In this document: one piece after another, positions 1 through 8,553 of the stretch
Numbering within the stretch: the stretch's first letter is position 1
Layout of the letters: each line of letters opens with the position of its first letter
Source of the DNA: Bdellovibrionales bacterium
GTDB taxonomy: Bacteria; Bdellovibrionota; UBA1018
Reading direction: 5' to 3'
Assembly (NCBI GenBank): GCA_016786465.1
Contig: JAEUWC010000015.1
Location: forward strand, 62,001-126,000
DNA: 64,000 bases
Notes under the pieces: model-generated
Databases searched by the model: none
What the model was told of the DNA's origin: nothing
The model's input: only the letters and a program-made list of their open reading frames with translations
Translations under genes and position numbers: made by a program

Positions 1-209
1 GTCGCGCCTTTCTGATTCACTTCATTTTCGTTCTGAACGCGCGCGGCGAACTGTTCGACCTTCTTGCGTTCGAAATCTTTAAAAGCGGTGATCAGGAATT
101 CCTGAAGAGCTTGCTTGTTAGTTCCGTCTTTCAGGAACTCGACGACGTTTTCAGCGAACTGCTTCAGTTCTTCTGGGGCTTCGGCGAGTCTTTTTTTACT
201 GTCGGACAT
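1..209 (-). CDS. Unknown protein, 3' end outside window (paralogous N-terminus)
   Basis: The first 69 codons of a minus-strand gene are present; it starts at 209 and runs off the left edge. The visible protein begins MSDSKKRLAEAPEELKQ and is Lys/Glu-rich with a helical look. Residues about 22-50 carry the pattern VEFLxxxxxKxxLxxFL, which recurs with identical spacing near the N-terminus of the upstream gene (310-1614), so the two share a module. A terminator-like hairpin separates them, so this gene probably has its own promoter in the 50 bp upstream of its start. I do not recognise the family. It could be a cytoplasmic structural or regulatory protein; nothing catalytic is visible in this fragment. 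Confidence 0.75.
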   Translation of the reverse strand, partial: MSDSKKRLAEAPEELKQFAENVVEFLKDGTNKQALQEFLITAFKDFERKKVEQFAARVQNENEVNQKGA

Positions 210-261
210 ACTTAACTCCTGACTAATTTACTTAACGAATCAGTGCGTCAATTCCGCACCT

Positions 262-300
262 AAAAAGAGGGGATCGCAGGCCATAAGCCCACGATCCCCC
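262..300 (-). terminator. Rho-independent terminator of the 310-1614 gene
   Basis: Read on the minus strand, an 8-bp stem GGGGATCG/CGATCCCC (arms at 292-299 and 269-276) with further GGC/GCC pairing in the loop is followed by TCTTTTTA. It begins 10 bp after the stop codon of the upstream gene, the usual place for an intrinsic terminator. Confidence 0.75.
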
Positions 301-309
301 GGTTACTTC

Positions 310-1614
310 TTAGCGTCTAAAGCGTCCGCCACCGGCGGCTGCTTTTTTGCGGACAAGGTCGTCTTTCATCACGACGACTTTTTCTCCGCCTTCACCTGCA
401 TCACCATTCACAGCGGCGTCCATCTTCTGGAAGTCTTTCGCCTTCTTCTGTGCGTGTTGATAAACGGTGCTGACTTGTTGATCCAACGACTTGTCGACTG
501 CGATCTTCGACAAAGCCAAGATGTATTTGGTCATGATGACTTGCATCTTGTCTTTGGTCACGCCGTAGTCCTTCAAAGTGTTGACCGCGATCGAGAAGAT
601 CAATCCGGTGTCCATTTCGACTGGATCTGGGTGAGTGCCGATGTAGAAGTCGCGCTCTTTTTCCAACATGATCAAACGATCTTGTGCTTCGAGCTTGGTC
701 TTACGGCCGACCCACAGGCTTCCCACGATCTTGCGGCACTTAGCGATTTCAGCTTCGTATCCTGCGATCGTTGCCTTGTATTCCGCTGCCATTTTTTCGC
801 GCATCTCTTCGTTCACGTGACGAAGGTCGAAGGTGAAAAATTCATCCGGAGTCTTGTCGTTCTCCGAAAGAAGGTACTGGCGCATCAAGAACATGCAGCT
901 GTTCTTGTCGTTCTTCACGTATTTTGGCTTCAATCCCGTGTTAGAAACGATTTCGGCAAGGGTGTTGACGGCTTCGTCCCAAACCATTCGACGAACAGTC
1001 CGGCCATCTTCAACCATACGCTCATCCGCGGTTTCGTCCATCGGGTAGCGTAATTCGAAGTCGCCCAAGTTGACGGTGAAAATGACTTTTTCACGGTGCT
1101 TGTGGTGCGGGTCTTCTTGCTCAAGGTAGATGACTGCGCTGCGGGAAAAGCTGGCCTTGATCTGGCGGTTAAAGCCTCCGACGCCGCGTAGAAGGGTGTT
1201 GATTTCATCAACCTTCTGCTGAACCGTTTTGACCATCGATGATTTGGTGTGTTGCAAACCGCTGACGAATGCGGCTTCGACACCAATCATGTTCAGGTAT
1301 TCATACATCAAGGGTCCGATGTGCCCTGGCTTGTAGAACGGAGTCGAACCACGCATTTCGCTTTCATGCTCGTGCATGACGCGATTGATGGTGCGATCCA
1401 CTGATTCTTCTTCGTACTTTTTATAGGTTTCTTCGAGGAAGTCGGTCAGCTTGCGCTTGTCGCGAGGATACTGGAGGAATTCCACCAGTTTCGCTTTGTC
1501 GCGCTCGAAAGCTTCTGGCGACATATCGTCGTTTCCTGCGGTTGCCTGATCTTGCGCCTCCGCCTGTTGTCCCTCTTCGTCATCTAGGTTAAACCGATTT
1601 TGATTGTCGCTCAT
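310..1614 (-). CDS. Conserved-looking protein of unknown function, 434 aa
   Basis: A soluble, charged protein with no signal peptide or membrane segment. Residues 1-35 are acidic and Gln/Ala-rich (probably disordered); residues about 42-75 hold the VEFLxxxxxKxxLxxFL module shared with the next gene downstream. The middle (about 95-220) mixes strands and helices, a helical, possibly coiled stretch lies around 275-330, and the last 30 residues are basic and end GGGRFRR. I do not recognise a family or catalytic motif. The gene is followed by a clear terminator and preceded by the LysM gene 122 bp upstream. The Arg/Gly-rich basic tail could contact nucleic acid or an acidic partner, but that is only inference. 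Confidence 0.8.
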   Translation of the reverse strand: MSDNQNRFNLDDEEGQQAEAQDQATAGNDDMSPEAFERDKAKLVEFLQYPRDKRKLTDFLEETYKKYEEESVDRTINRVMHEHESEMRGSTPFYKPGHIGPLMYEYLNMIGVEAAFVSGLQHTKSSMVKTVQQKVDEINTLLRGVGGFNRQIKASFSRSAVIYLEQEDPHHKHREKVIFTVNLGDFELRYPMDETADERMVEDGRTVRRMVWDEAVNTLAEIVSNTGLKPKYVKNDKNSCMFLMRQYLLSENDKTPDEFFTFDLRHVNEEMREKMAAEYKATIAGYEAEIAKCRKIVGSLWVGRKTKLEAQDRLIMLEKERDFYIGTHPDPVEMDTGLIFSIAVNTLKDYGVTKDKMQVIMTKYILALSKIAVDKSLDQQVSTVYQHAQKKAKDFQKMDAAVNGDAGEGGEKVVVMKDDLVRKKAAAGGGRFRR

Positions 1615-1736
1615 ACTTCCCCCTCTGGATTCCTTGTCGTCACTTCAGGACGTATTGTTAAAAAAAACTTCTCGAAATTAACTTTCTAGACTCTTTTCGA
1701 CGGAAAGCCCTTATTACTTGAGCGTTTTCGTCCGTA

Positions 1737-2804
1737 TTAGGCAGCACGCGATTCTTTACCCTTCCTCTTCAAATACTTACGCAATTTTTTTGGAACCAAA
1801 GAATGGTAGCCCGGCTGATTTGCGACTTCGCCATCTTCGTAATGAATCAAGGACTTATCGATTTTGTATTCTTCCACAGGGCGCTTCTTAAAATGGTGAA
1901 GCTGGCCACGAGTCCATTCGTCTTCTTCTTCCTCTTCATCATCCAAGATCTCGCCGTTCGGTCCTACGTTACGGAAATAGACGACACCGTTTTCATCCGT
2001 GAATTTCTGTCGACGGGCGCGTGCGATCGCCCAAGAAATCGGAAGCCACAAAAGCAAAAGCGCCATCGCGACGAATCCCGCCCAGAAGTAAGGCGATTCG
2101 AAGATTCCCTTCGTACGCATTTCTTCGATGGCTTCTTCCCATGCAGTAGGCCGCGGAAGAACCCCGGGTGTTCCTTCGGGTGGAGCGTAAACCAGTGGCT
2201 GCGCGGGCGCTTTGAAAGCTTGATTCCAGGCTTGGATCGGATCCTGAGCGGTGCCCAGCGCGCCGTTGGCTGCGGCTGGATTTCTTGCTCCATCGATGAC
2301 GGTTTGACCCGTGGTTTTGTTTTGAACGCTGCCACCTTCTAAGAAGGTCAAGACGTCGCCAGGATGAATCAAGTTTGGGTTTTTAATTTTGTCTGCGTTG
2401 TTTTGATACAACGTTTCCCACATGGCCGTGTCGCCGTACTTCCAAGTCGCGATGCGAACCAGATAGTCGCCACGGTTCACCGTGTAAGTGTCTTCAATTT
2501 TCGGAGCGTAGTAGCTAAACGTCAGCCCGCGCGGAAGTACGTCGTCTGGGCCGTAAGCGTCGAGCTTCCCGCCGTTTTCCTTTCTCAGTTTTCTCCACCA
2601 GGTGGAATGGCCGTAAAGAAGCTTCGCGATTTTCGAAAGCGATTCATTGTGCTTCACGCGGTACGTCTGAAACTGGGTCAGGCGCGCGCTCAATGCAGGG
2701 TCTGCGTCCATCGCTGCGTGTTGTGCAGGAACTTCGTCCTGAGCTACTGCCGCAAGTGCAGCAAAAATTCCGGTCAAAAAAATGGGACGTAGAAGTGCTT
2801 TCAT
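1737..2804 (-). CDS. Secreted, membrane-anchored protein with two LysM domains
   Basis: A signal peptide (about residues 1-22, ending near AVAQ) precedes two LysM domains, at about 47-97 (YRVKHNESLSKIAKLLYG) and 105-154 (YTVNRGDYLVRIATWKYGD), the second ending with the typical NPNLIHPGDVLTF. A Pro/Ala-rich linker leads to one transmembrane helix at about 240-260, then a cytoplasmic tail of about 95 residues with an Asp/Glu cluster (DDEEEEEDE) and a basic end. LysM domains bind peptidoglycan, so the periplasmic part should grip the wall while the tail reports to or recruits cytoplasmic partners. The layout recalls FimV-type proteins of polarity and pilus systems, but there is no specific sequence motif to prove it. 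The next gene on the other strand starts 80 bp away. Confidence 0.85.
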   Translation of the reverse strand: MKALLRPIFLTGIFAALAAVAQDEVPAQHAAMDADPALSARLTQFQTYRVKHNESLSKIAKLLYGHSTWWRKLRKENGGKLDAYGPDDVLPRGLTFSYYAPKIEDTYTVNRGDYLVRIATWKYGDTAMWETLYQNNADKIKNPNLIHPGDVLTFLEGGSVQNKTTGQTVIDGARNPAAANGALGTAQDPIQAWNQAFKAPAQPLVYAPPEGTPGVLPRPTAWEEAIEEMRTKGIFESPYFWAGFVAMALLLLWLPISWAIARARRQKFTDENGVVYFRNVGPNGEILDDEEEEEDEWTRGQLHHFKKRPVEEYKIDKSLIHYEDGEVANQPGYHSLVPKKLRKYLKRKGKESRAA

Positions 2805-2884
2805 GGTCTTCTCAAGCTTTTCGGAAAAATCGGGGCCTACCTAAAGACGCTTAACAGTCCCCGCGTAAGCACCGATAAGCAGGA

Positions 2885-3376
2885 ATGAATTGGGTATTGA
2901 TCATGATTTCAGCGTTCTTCGGAGCGCTGGTTGCCGCAGTCATCGGTTCTGCGTTGCGCATTCTTCTGGGAATGCGGTTGAACTTGATTTTGATCAATCA
3001 TGATTCATCCATTCGCGATCAATCCTTTATTCCGGTCACCACTGAAAACAAGAAGAACAGCCTTTGGCGAAGTTTGACCCAGGGAAACTGGCGCGAAGAC
3101 GTCGAGATCACCGTGGCCGACGATCACGGACACCTATTCATTTTTCAGGTCGGCTTTCACTGGTGGAATCGCTATTGGATGAAGCTTCTGAAAATGCCAG
3201 AAGAACAGGAAGATTCTCACGCAAAACTGAATGGGCAGAAAATCTTGATCGGGCAAAAAATCTGGGCCCGAACCAGCGATCGATTGGATGTCGGCGATCG
3301 ACGCTTTTACTTGCTGGTGACCCCGGAACCTATTCGGCCTGATATGCATCACGACCTTTACGAAGCCATTAAGTAG
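2885..3376 (+). CDS. Small membrane-anchored protein of unknown function
   Basis: 163 aa with one N-terminal transmembrane helix (about 5-28, with GALVAAVIGSALRILLG) followed by a soluble domain rich in aromatic residues (FHWWNRYWMK at about 91-100) and beta-like stretches. I do not recognise the family. AGGA lies directly against the first ATG, which is too close for a good ribosome site; an in-frame ATG at 2903 is possible but also lacks one, so the start is uncertain. It is transcribed away from the LysM gene and may be a single-gene unit, with a weak terminator-like stem after the stop. Confidence 0.7.
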   Translation: MNWVLIMISAFFGALVAAVIGSALRILLGMRLNLILINHDSSIRDQSFIPVTTENKKNSLWRSLTQGNWREDVEITVADDHGHLFIFQVGFHWWNRYWMKLLKMPEEQEDSHAKLNGQKILIGQKIWARTSDRLDVGDRRFYLLVTPEPIRPDMHHDLYEAIK

Positions 3377-3379
3377 GCT

Positions 3380-3404
3380 AGGCGGCTCGGCGCCTTAACT
3401 TTTT
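3380..3404 (+). terminator. Weak terminator-like stem
   Basis: AGGCG and CGCCT arms with a 6-base loop are followed by TAACTTTTT shortly after the stop codon of the 163-aa gene. The stem is only 5 bp, so this is a tentative call. Confidence 0.3.
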
Positions 3405-3474
3405 GGCCAGGTCAATGTCGACACATTCTCAGCAAAGAACCCCCATGAGATCCTGAATTGTAGGGGAAATGTTT

Positions 3475-6400
3475 ATGAAGGGGTATCTGAAGTGGACGGC
3501 TTCGTTCACGGCTTTGGCGTTCAGCTCGTGCAGTCCATCTTTTAAAGTCACGGCAACATCGTCGACGATTCAACCAGGATCGTCACCTTCACCTAGCGCT
3601 TCTCCAAGCGCATCACCGTCGGCTTCGCCGTCTCCCAGTGCTTCTCCTAGTGCTTCACCGACCGCTTCTCCTTCTCCGTCACCGTCCAGTTCGGGGGTGG
3701 CAGGTTGCCCACTTAGCCCGGGCCAGTCGCATTTTTGTCATGGAACAGTTTCAGCTGCGACTCAGACTGAATTAAATGACCGCGTATTGAATTCTCCGAC
3801 GCAGCCCCAGACAGCACGGCCACGGATGTACGGTGGCGATTCAAAATGGTATCCGAAAGTTCGAGCAATGAATCTTGCCGATCCCGGCTGCACCTGGCAA
3901 GGCACCGACAACTGGGGATTTGTCAAAAATGCGCGAGCGCTTTGGGATAAAAATACCGTAGGCGCCTATCTTTGCACCGCTTCGCTTCCGGCGCTAAACG
4001 TTCATCCTGATGCAAAGTTTTATTATCCAAATCCGCCGGCTGCAGCAGATGCCGGCAATGACGAAAGGCGCGTTAAGGTTTTGCACTTGATCCGACAAAT
4101 GTACGCCTGCCATGCGTCTGGCTTAGGTGGGTGCGCCTATTCGAAAGCCAATATCGACGTTCTGGCTGCGAACTTAGTCAGCGGCGAACTGGCCAAACAG
4201 CGCGCGGAAGTCAAGAATGCTTCCGGTTTCTTTCCATCGTGGCACTACGGTTACAACGCGACGTTCTTCGATTTGGGCGCACTTCCAGAATTTCGTTTCT
4301 GGGCGCAATTGGTGGACCTATTTTACAACACTCCGTCCATTCTTTCAGTCGCCGATCGCGATTACATCACGGCTGAATTGGGTAACGAAATTGATAGCTA
4401 CATCGCGGCAGCTGATTTGACCCAAACCAATAGCTTTCATTGGGCCGTTCATAACGGAAATAACTGGACGACAGTTTTGAATGCGGCGGCGATGTACTGG
4501 GTCGTGGCTTACTGGCATGAACAAAACACGAAGGCCCGCCGTGTGCTTCAGTACATTTTGGAAACCAACTGGTTGCATCGGCCGTTCTTTTTGTCGGATG
4601 GTTCTTACATCGAAGGACCTTCTTACTTTGAAGTCACATTGGACGGGCTGTCGGACATGAATGAACTTCAGAAGGGCAGCTTCAACGAACCGATTCACGC
4701 GATGCCCTGGTACCACATGTCGACCAAGACGACGCAGTGGCTTTTGGACAACGTCGCCAGCGACAGCCGATTCTTGGATTTCGGCGATGCCTGGGCCAAA
4801 GACGGGTTTGGGATGATGTATTACATTTCCCTTTCAGCGTGGGAAGAATGGGTGGGAACACGCGCCGAAGGAACGACGACGTTCAATGCTTGTAACATTC
4901 GCGCATTTTTCGCCAACCAGTATTTTGATTACCACTTTCGAAACCCTTACAAACCGACGGGTACCCTGATGCGAGATTGGTCTTCGATCGTTGCATCCTG
5001 CGTTCCACCGGCAGGCGCAGCATTGGCCATGACCACGTACCCTGAATATCAAACGGCGACGTTACGATCGACCATTCCAGGCGCGACTAACTTGGCTGCG
5101 ACTGCGGGTACGAATATGAAGTACTTGCAGGCAGATCAGACGATGTTGGCGTCAAACGGTGTGGATAATTCGCTGCCCCATCGGGAAGTTGATTTCGGGG
5201 CCGTGATTTGGTCAGCTTTTGGTAATCGCCTGCTTTTCGACTGGGGTTACGGCGAACTGAGCTCGACCTATGATTTCTTCCGAATATCGGGCAACAAGGG
5301 TCGCTTCGTGAAGACTTCAAACAGCGACACGATCGAATTCTATATCAAGAAAATCGATTCTTCGAAGACGATTGATACGACGAAGCTTCGCATCGGTTTG
5401 ACCTTGAACTATTCGCAAAAAGACATCGCTTTAAGTCCCTACGTCACGAACGTTTCAACATCGTGGACAAAAGTGGTCGTGCCTTTGATCGATTTCGGAT
5501 TTGCGGAATCCAGTTGGACGGCCGTCCGCACAGGCGGCGACCCGGGCGCACCTTGGACAACGCCGGGCCTTGAGCACGTTTATTTTCGAACCAATGGTGC
5601 AACGGCAAATCCAGGTACGAATATCGGTATTGACGAAATCAAACTGGTCGACGCCACAACGCCGGCCAATAGCGTCTATTGGTACGGCGAATCCCATCGC
5701 ACAGTGACCGACCCAAGGGCCAGGGCAGATGCGGGAACGGCTTTTTACCTAGCTTCTGAAGAAGTTTCAGGCGGCGCAAATTCGACAGCTTCTTGGATGA
5801 ATTTGTTTGTTTCAAATTCAGGCAAGATCTTCCGGATGTATTACAGCGGTGATCCGGATGAATTCATTTTGGCGAACCAAATGGATTATTTGCCGGTCGG
5901 CGCTAACACTTTGGTCATTCCAGGCGCCCGTGAAAACGGCGATCTGATGAGCAACATGAGCCAGTTCAAAGGCGAGAAGGGTCAGATGGCGGAAATCACC
6001 GTCGGACCCTTTAGTGGTTTCGTCATGGACGCATCGGCCGTCTATGGTTCGGCCCGTGCTGACGGCAATCTAGAATACTTCCTTCGCTATGGTCTAGGTA
6101 TGGGCAATGGCGATTACTTGCTGGTGGACACCTTCAAAGCCAAGGCGGGTAAGGAAGATAAAATCCAGGAATTCTGGTACACGCACGCAGATCCAAATTT
6201 CACGGCGTGCAGCCCGACGTCGTATAATTTTAACGTCGTGATGACTCAGCCTTCGGCAAACACGCTTCAATTGGTGCCGTCTTGTAACGGTATGAATCGA
6301 TCGGTCGCGGCAGAATCCGCAGGACGAATCATTGCTGCAGCGGCACAGCCTGGCTCGATGGTGCTGGGAGCACCATCGTTCTTGACCGCGGATCCGCTTT

Positions 6401-6702
6401 TCAATCGGTACCTGATGGACGGCGGAAAGATCATTCGTCTGTTGAACCGCGTGAATAGCTGGGATTATCGCCGAATTGCTCGCTACGAACCTTCGGCGGC
6501 GGTTTCAGAAGATGTACGGGTCTTCTTGATGCAATCAGCGGCAGGCGTATCAAAGTTCACCGCGGCCAGCGTAACGAAGAAAGCTTCCTGTGCAAGCCCT
6601 TCGGCGACTGCGATTTGCTTCACGGTGATCGATGGGGCCATGAATGTGGAAGTTCGCACCGACAAGGTCGATGGCCGCTACCAAGTCGTTGGGATTCAGT
6701 GA
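3475..6702 (+). CDS. Secreted heparinase II/III-type polysaccharide lyase with inserted binding-like domain
   Basis: About 1075 aa. The start at 3475 is preferred because AGGGGA (3462-3467) sits 7 nt before it; the ATG at 3469 is only 1 nt away. A lipoprotein-like signal ends LAFSSC, followed by a long Ser/Pro/Ala linker of SPSAS-type repeats (about residues 35-75). The alpha/alpha-toroid lyase region contains HNGNNWTTVLNAAA (about 325-338) and DGSYIEGPSYFEVT (about 375-388), matching the conserved N-W and DG-EGP-Y elements of heparinase II/III and alginate-lyase relatives. The C-terminal beta part is interrupted at about 605-740 by a jelly-roll-like stretch ending GIDEIKLVD, typical of carbohydrate-binding modules. 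It probably cleaves a uronic-acid-containing polysaccharide outside the cell; the substrate cannot be read from sequence. The stop abuts the convergent neighbour. Confidence 0.75.
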   Translation: MKGYLKWTASFTALAFSSCSPSFKVTATSSTIQPGSSPSPSASPSASPSASPSPSASPSASPTASPSPSPSSSGVAGCPLSPGQSHFCHGTVSAATQTELNDRVLNSPTQPQTARPRMYGGDSKWYPKVRAMNLADPGCTWQGTDNWGFVKNARALWDKNTVGAYLCTASLPALNVHPDAKFYYPNPPAAADAGNDERRVKVLHLIRQMYACHASGLGGCAYSKANIDVLAANLVSGELAKQRAEVKNASGFFPSWHYGYNATFFDLGALPEFRFWAQLVDLFYNTPSILSVADRDYITAELGNEIDSYIAAADLTQTNSFHWAVHNGNNWTTVLNAAAMYWVVAYWHEQNTKARRVLQYILETNWLHRPFFLSDGSYIEGPSYFEVTLDGLSDMNELQKGSFNEPIHAMPWYHMSTKTTQWLLDNVASDSRFLDFGDAWAKDGFGMMYYISLSAWEEWVGTRAEGTTTFNACNIRAFFANQYFDYHFRNPYKPTGTLMRDWSSIVASCVPPAGAALAMTTYPEYQTATLRSTIPGATNLAATAGTNMKYLQADQTMLASNGVDNSLPHREVDFGAVIWSAFGNRLLFDWGYGELSSTYDFFRISGNKGRFVKTSNSDTIEFYIKKIDSSKTIDTTKLRIGLTLNYSQKDIALSPYVTNVSTSWTKVVVPLIDFGFAESSWTAVRTGGDPGAPWTTPGLEHVYFRTNGATANPGTNIGIDEIKLVDATTPANSVYWYGESHRTVTDPRARADAGTAFYLASEEVSGGANSTASWMNLFVSNSGKIFRMYYSGDPDEFILANQMDYLPVGANTLVIPGARENGDLMSNMSQFKGEKGQMAEITVGPFSGFVMDASAVYGSARADGNLEYFLRYGLGMGNGDYLLVDTFKAKAGKEDKIQEFWYTHADPNFTACSPTSYNFNVVMTQPSANTLQLVPSCNGMNRSVAAESAGRIIAAAAQPGSMVLGAPSFLTADPLFNRYLMDGGKIIRLLNRVNSWDYRRIARYEPSAAVSEDVRVFLMQSAAGVSKFTAASVTKKASCASPSATAICFTVIDGAMNVEVRTDKVDGRYQVVGIQ

Positions 6703-7695
6703 TCAATTGATCGTCTGACCCAAGCGGGATGATCGTGGGGATAGCCCCATCATTCTTTCCGCAATCGACAACGGGGCCGGTTCTTCTGCGTCGGCGTAAA
6801 CCGCGGTCACGCTATCGTCCGATGTCGGGCCGTTGACCAGCACGGGTTGATTTTCAGGAACGCCTTGGGCGATCAGGCTGGCGTTTTTGTCGATGACCGA
6901 CTGAATCTGCTCGCACTGCTTTTCAAGGCGACTTTCCATTTCAAAAAGCATTTTTTCGATGTTTCTGCGTTCGTCCTGGTGGTCTTCAATGATTCTGGAA
7001 ATAGCGATTCGTTCTGGATGATTGCCAGGCAAGCGCGCCAGCGCTTTGCGAACGCGTTCGATTTCCAAAGTCTTTGCCTTCAGCAATCCACGAATCGGAT
7101 AAATCTGCTTTAAGTATTCGACTTCGCGATGAAGGGCGGAAGCGATTTCGCGAAACTTCAGGCGTTCGCGCGCCAGTTCTTCGCGGGCCTTTTTCACGTA
7201 AAGATTGTCTTCAATCAGCGCTTCCAGTCTTTCGGCGCGTTTCAGTTGTTCCAGGTAATCGCGGTAAATCTTGGATTCTTCTTTGGACTTGGAACGTTCT
7301 TCCGAAGCGGTGACGAACTTTTCCATCTGAGCCTGGATTTCCGGTCCGGTGATTCCAATTTTTTCCTGCGTCGGCGCCTGTTTCACGGCCTTCAAGCGCT
7401 TGACCAAAAGTTCGTTCAGATCCGCAAGCTGGGTCTTCAGGACGGTCACTTCGTTGGTCAATTCTTGCTTCAAGTCTTGTTGAATTTCGTTTTTAATTTG
7501 AACCGGGTTCACCGGCACAGGTGCACGAGCCAAACGTTCCTGCAGGTCTTCCACCTGTTGAATCAGCACATCTTTTTCAAACTGGGTCCGCGTCAGTTCA
7601 CGCGCCAGTTTTTGATTCTTTTCGCGTTCGATGGCCAGTTCGGCTTCGATTGATTGAGACGCTTCCAAAACCATTTCATCCCAAGTATTCATCAC
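6703..7695 (-). CDS. Cytoplasmic coiled-coil protein of unknown function
   Basis: About 330 aa, almost wholly helical with long heptad-like stretches (about 15-60, 75-110, 130-275) rich in Glu, Lys, Gln and Leu. No signal peptide, membrane helix or catalytic motif is visible. The start is GTG at 7695 or the adjacent ATG at 7692; neither has a strong ribosome site. A short unstructured tail (about 285-330) ends in a small basic segment. Such proteins often act as scaffolds or in cell-pole and division complexes, but nothing here assigns a role. Its stop codon touches that of the convergent lyase gene within the palindrome TGATCA, so there is no room for a terminator between them. Confidence 0.75.
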   Translation of the reverse strand: MMNTWDEMVLEASQSIEAELAIEREKNQKLARELTRTQFEKDVLIQQVEDLQERLARAPVPVNPVQIKNEIQQDLKQELTNEVTVLKTQLADLNELLVKRLKAVKQAPTQEKIGITGPEIQAQMEKFVTASEERSKSKEESKIYRDYLEQLKRAERLEALIEDNLYVKKAREELARERLKFREIASALHREVEYLKQIYPIRGLLKAKTLEIERVRKALARLPGNHPERIAISRIIEDHQDERRNIEKMLFEMESRLEKQCEQIQSVIDKNASLIAQGVPENQPVLVNGPTSDDSVTAVYADAEEPAPLSIAERMMGLSPRSSRLGQTIN

Positions 7696-7743
7696 TCATC
7701 ATTCTGGCTGGATTGAGACTTGGGCACAACCGGAAGAAAGTGC

Positions 7744-8550
7744 CTAGGGGACTTCGGGAAACCGAAAAACGCGTTCTGCGTTCGTGGTCGTCGTTAGCGC
7801 CAATTTTTCGACGCTGATTCCGCGGATCTGGGCCAAGAATTCGGCCGTATGGCGAACAAAGCGGGGTTCACACTTCTTTCCCCGGTGCGGGACGGGTGCC
7901 AAATAGGGTGAATCCGTTTCGACCAGGATCTGGCTTTCGGGGACCCAAGCTGCGACTTCGCGAATGGCCTGGGCGTTCTTAAAAGTCAGGATGCCCGAAA
8001 AGGAAATCATGAACCCCAGCTGGACAGCGCGTTTCGCAAATTCGGCGGTGCCTGTGAAGCAATGGATAATTCCGGGGTGACAAAGGTCGGGGTGTGCCCC
8101 TTTTTGGCGAAGAGCAACGTACTTTTCCAGACCCACGATCAGATCGGCTTCGCCTTCGCGTGAATGAATGACGACCGGAAGATTCACTTCAACGGCCAGC
8201 GCAAGCAACCGGTCAAAGACCTGTCTTTGGGTTTCGCGCGGAGAATGATCATAATGGTAGTCAAGACCGATTTCTCCGATGGCCAGGCACTTAGGGTGGG
8301 CCGCCGCCTGACGGATCTTTTCGAAATCCGCGTCGGTCATCTTTTCGGCTTCGTGCGGATGGACGCCGGTCGAATGAAAGACTCCCGGGATTTCGTCCGA
8401 AATCTTTTGAAGGCGCTCGACACTGGAAGCGTCTACTCCGATGGTCATCAACGGGTAAACTTGATCGGCCTTGGCTTCGGCGACGATTTGCGCGGCGGTC
8501 TTACCGTCGTACTCGTAGTCCAGGTGGCAATGAGTATCGATCAGTCGCAT
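7744..8550 (-). CDS. tatD: TatD family metal-dependent hydrolase/DNase
   Basis: 268 aa, full length for the family. The metal-binding residues of the TIM-barrel are all visible: HCH at residues 7-9 (DTHCHLD), E93 in GEIGLDYH, H129 in VVIHSRE, H163 in IIHCFTG and D213 in ETDSPYL. Family members are 3'-5' exonucleases or related DNases/phosphoesterases active on single-stranded DNA and, in other contexts, implicated in RNA or D-aminoacyl substrates. It starts 3 bp after the stop codon of the upstream VKOR-DsbA gene, so the two are co-transcribed. No odd features; the exact substrate is unknown. Confidence 0.93.
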   Translation of the reverse strand: MRLIDTHCHLDYEYDGKTAAQIVAEAKADQVYPLMTIGVDASSVERLQKISDEIPGVFHSTGVHPHEAEKMTDADFEKIRQAAAHPKCLAIGEIGLDYHYDHSPRETQRQVFDRLLALAVEVNLPVVIHSREGEADLIVGLEKYVALRQKGAHPDLCHPGIIHCFTGTAEFAKRAVQLGFMISFSGILTFKNAQAIREVAAWVPESQILVETDSPYLAPVPHRGKKCEPRFVRHTAEFLAQIRGISVEKLALTTTTNAERVFRFPEVP

Positions 8551-8553
8551 GAA

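Noticed and set aside
454-1053. 199-codon plus-strand open frame
   Set aside because: Antisense to the 434-aa gene, which has a better start and a terminator of its own.
3580-3700. Ser/Pro/Ala repeats as a slippage switch in the lyase gene
   Set aside because: The units are multiples of three at the codon level and keep the frame.
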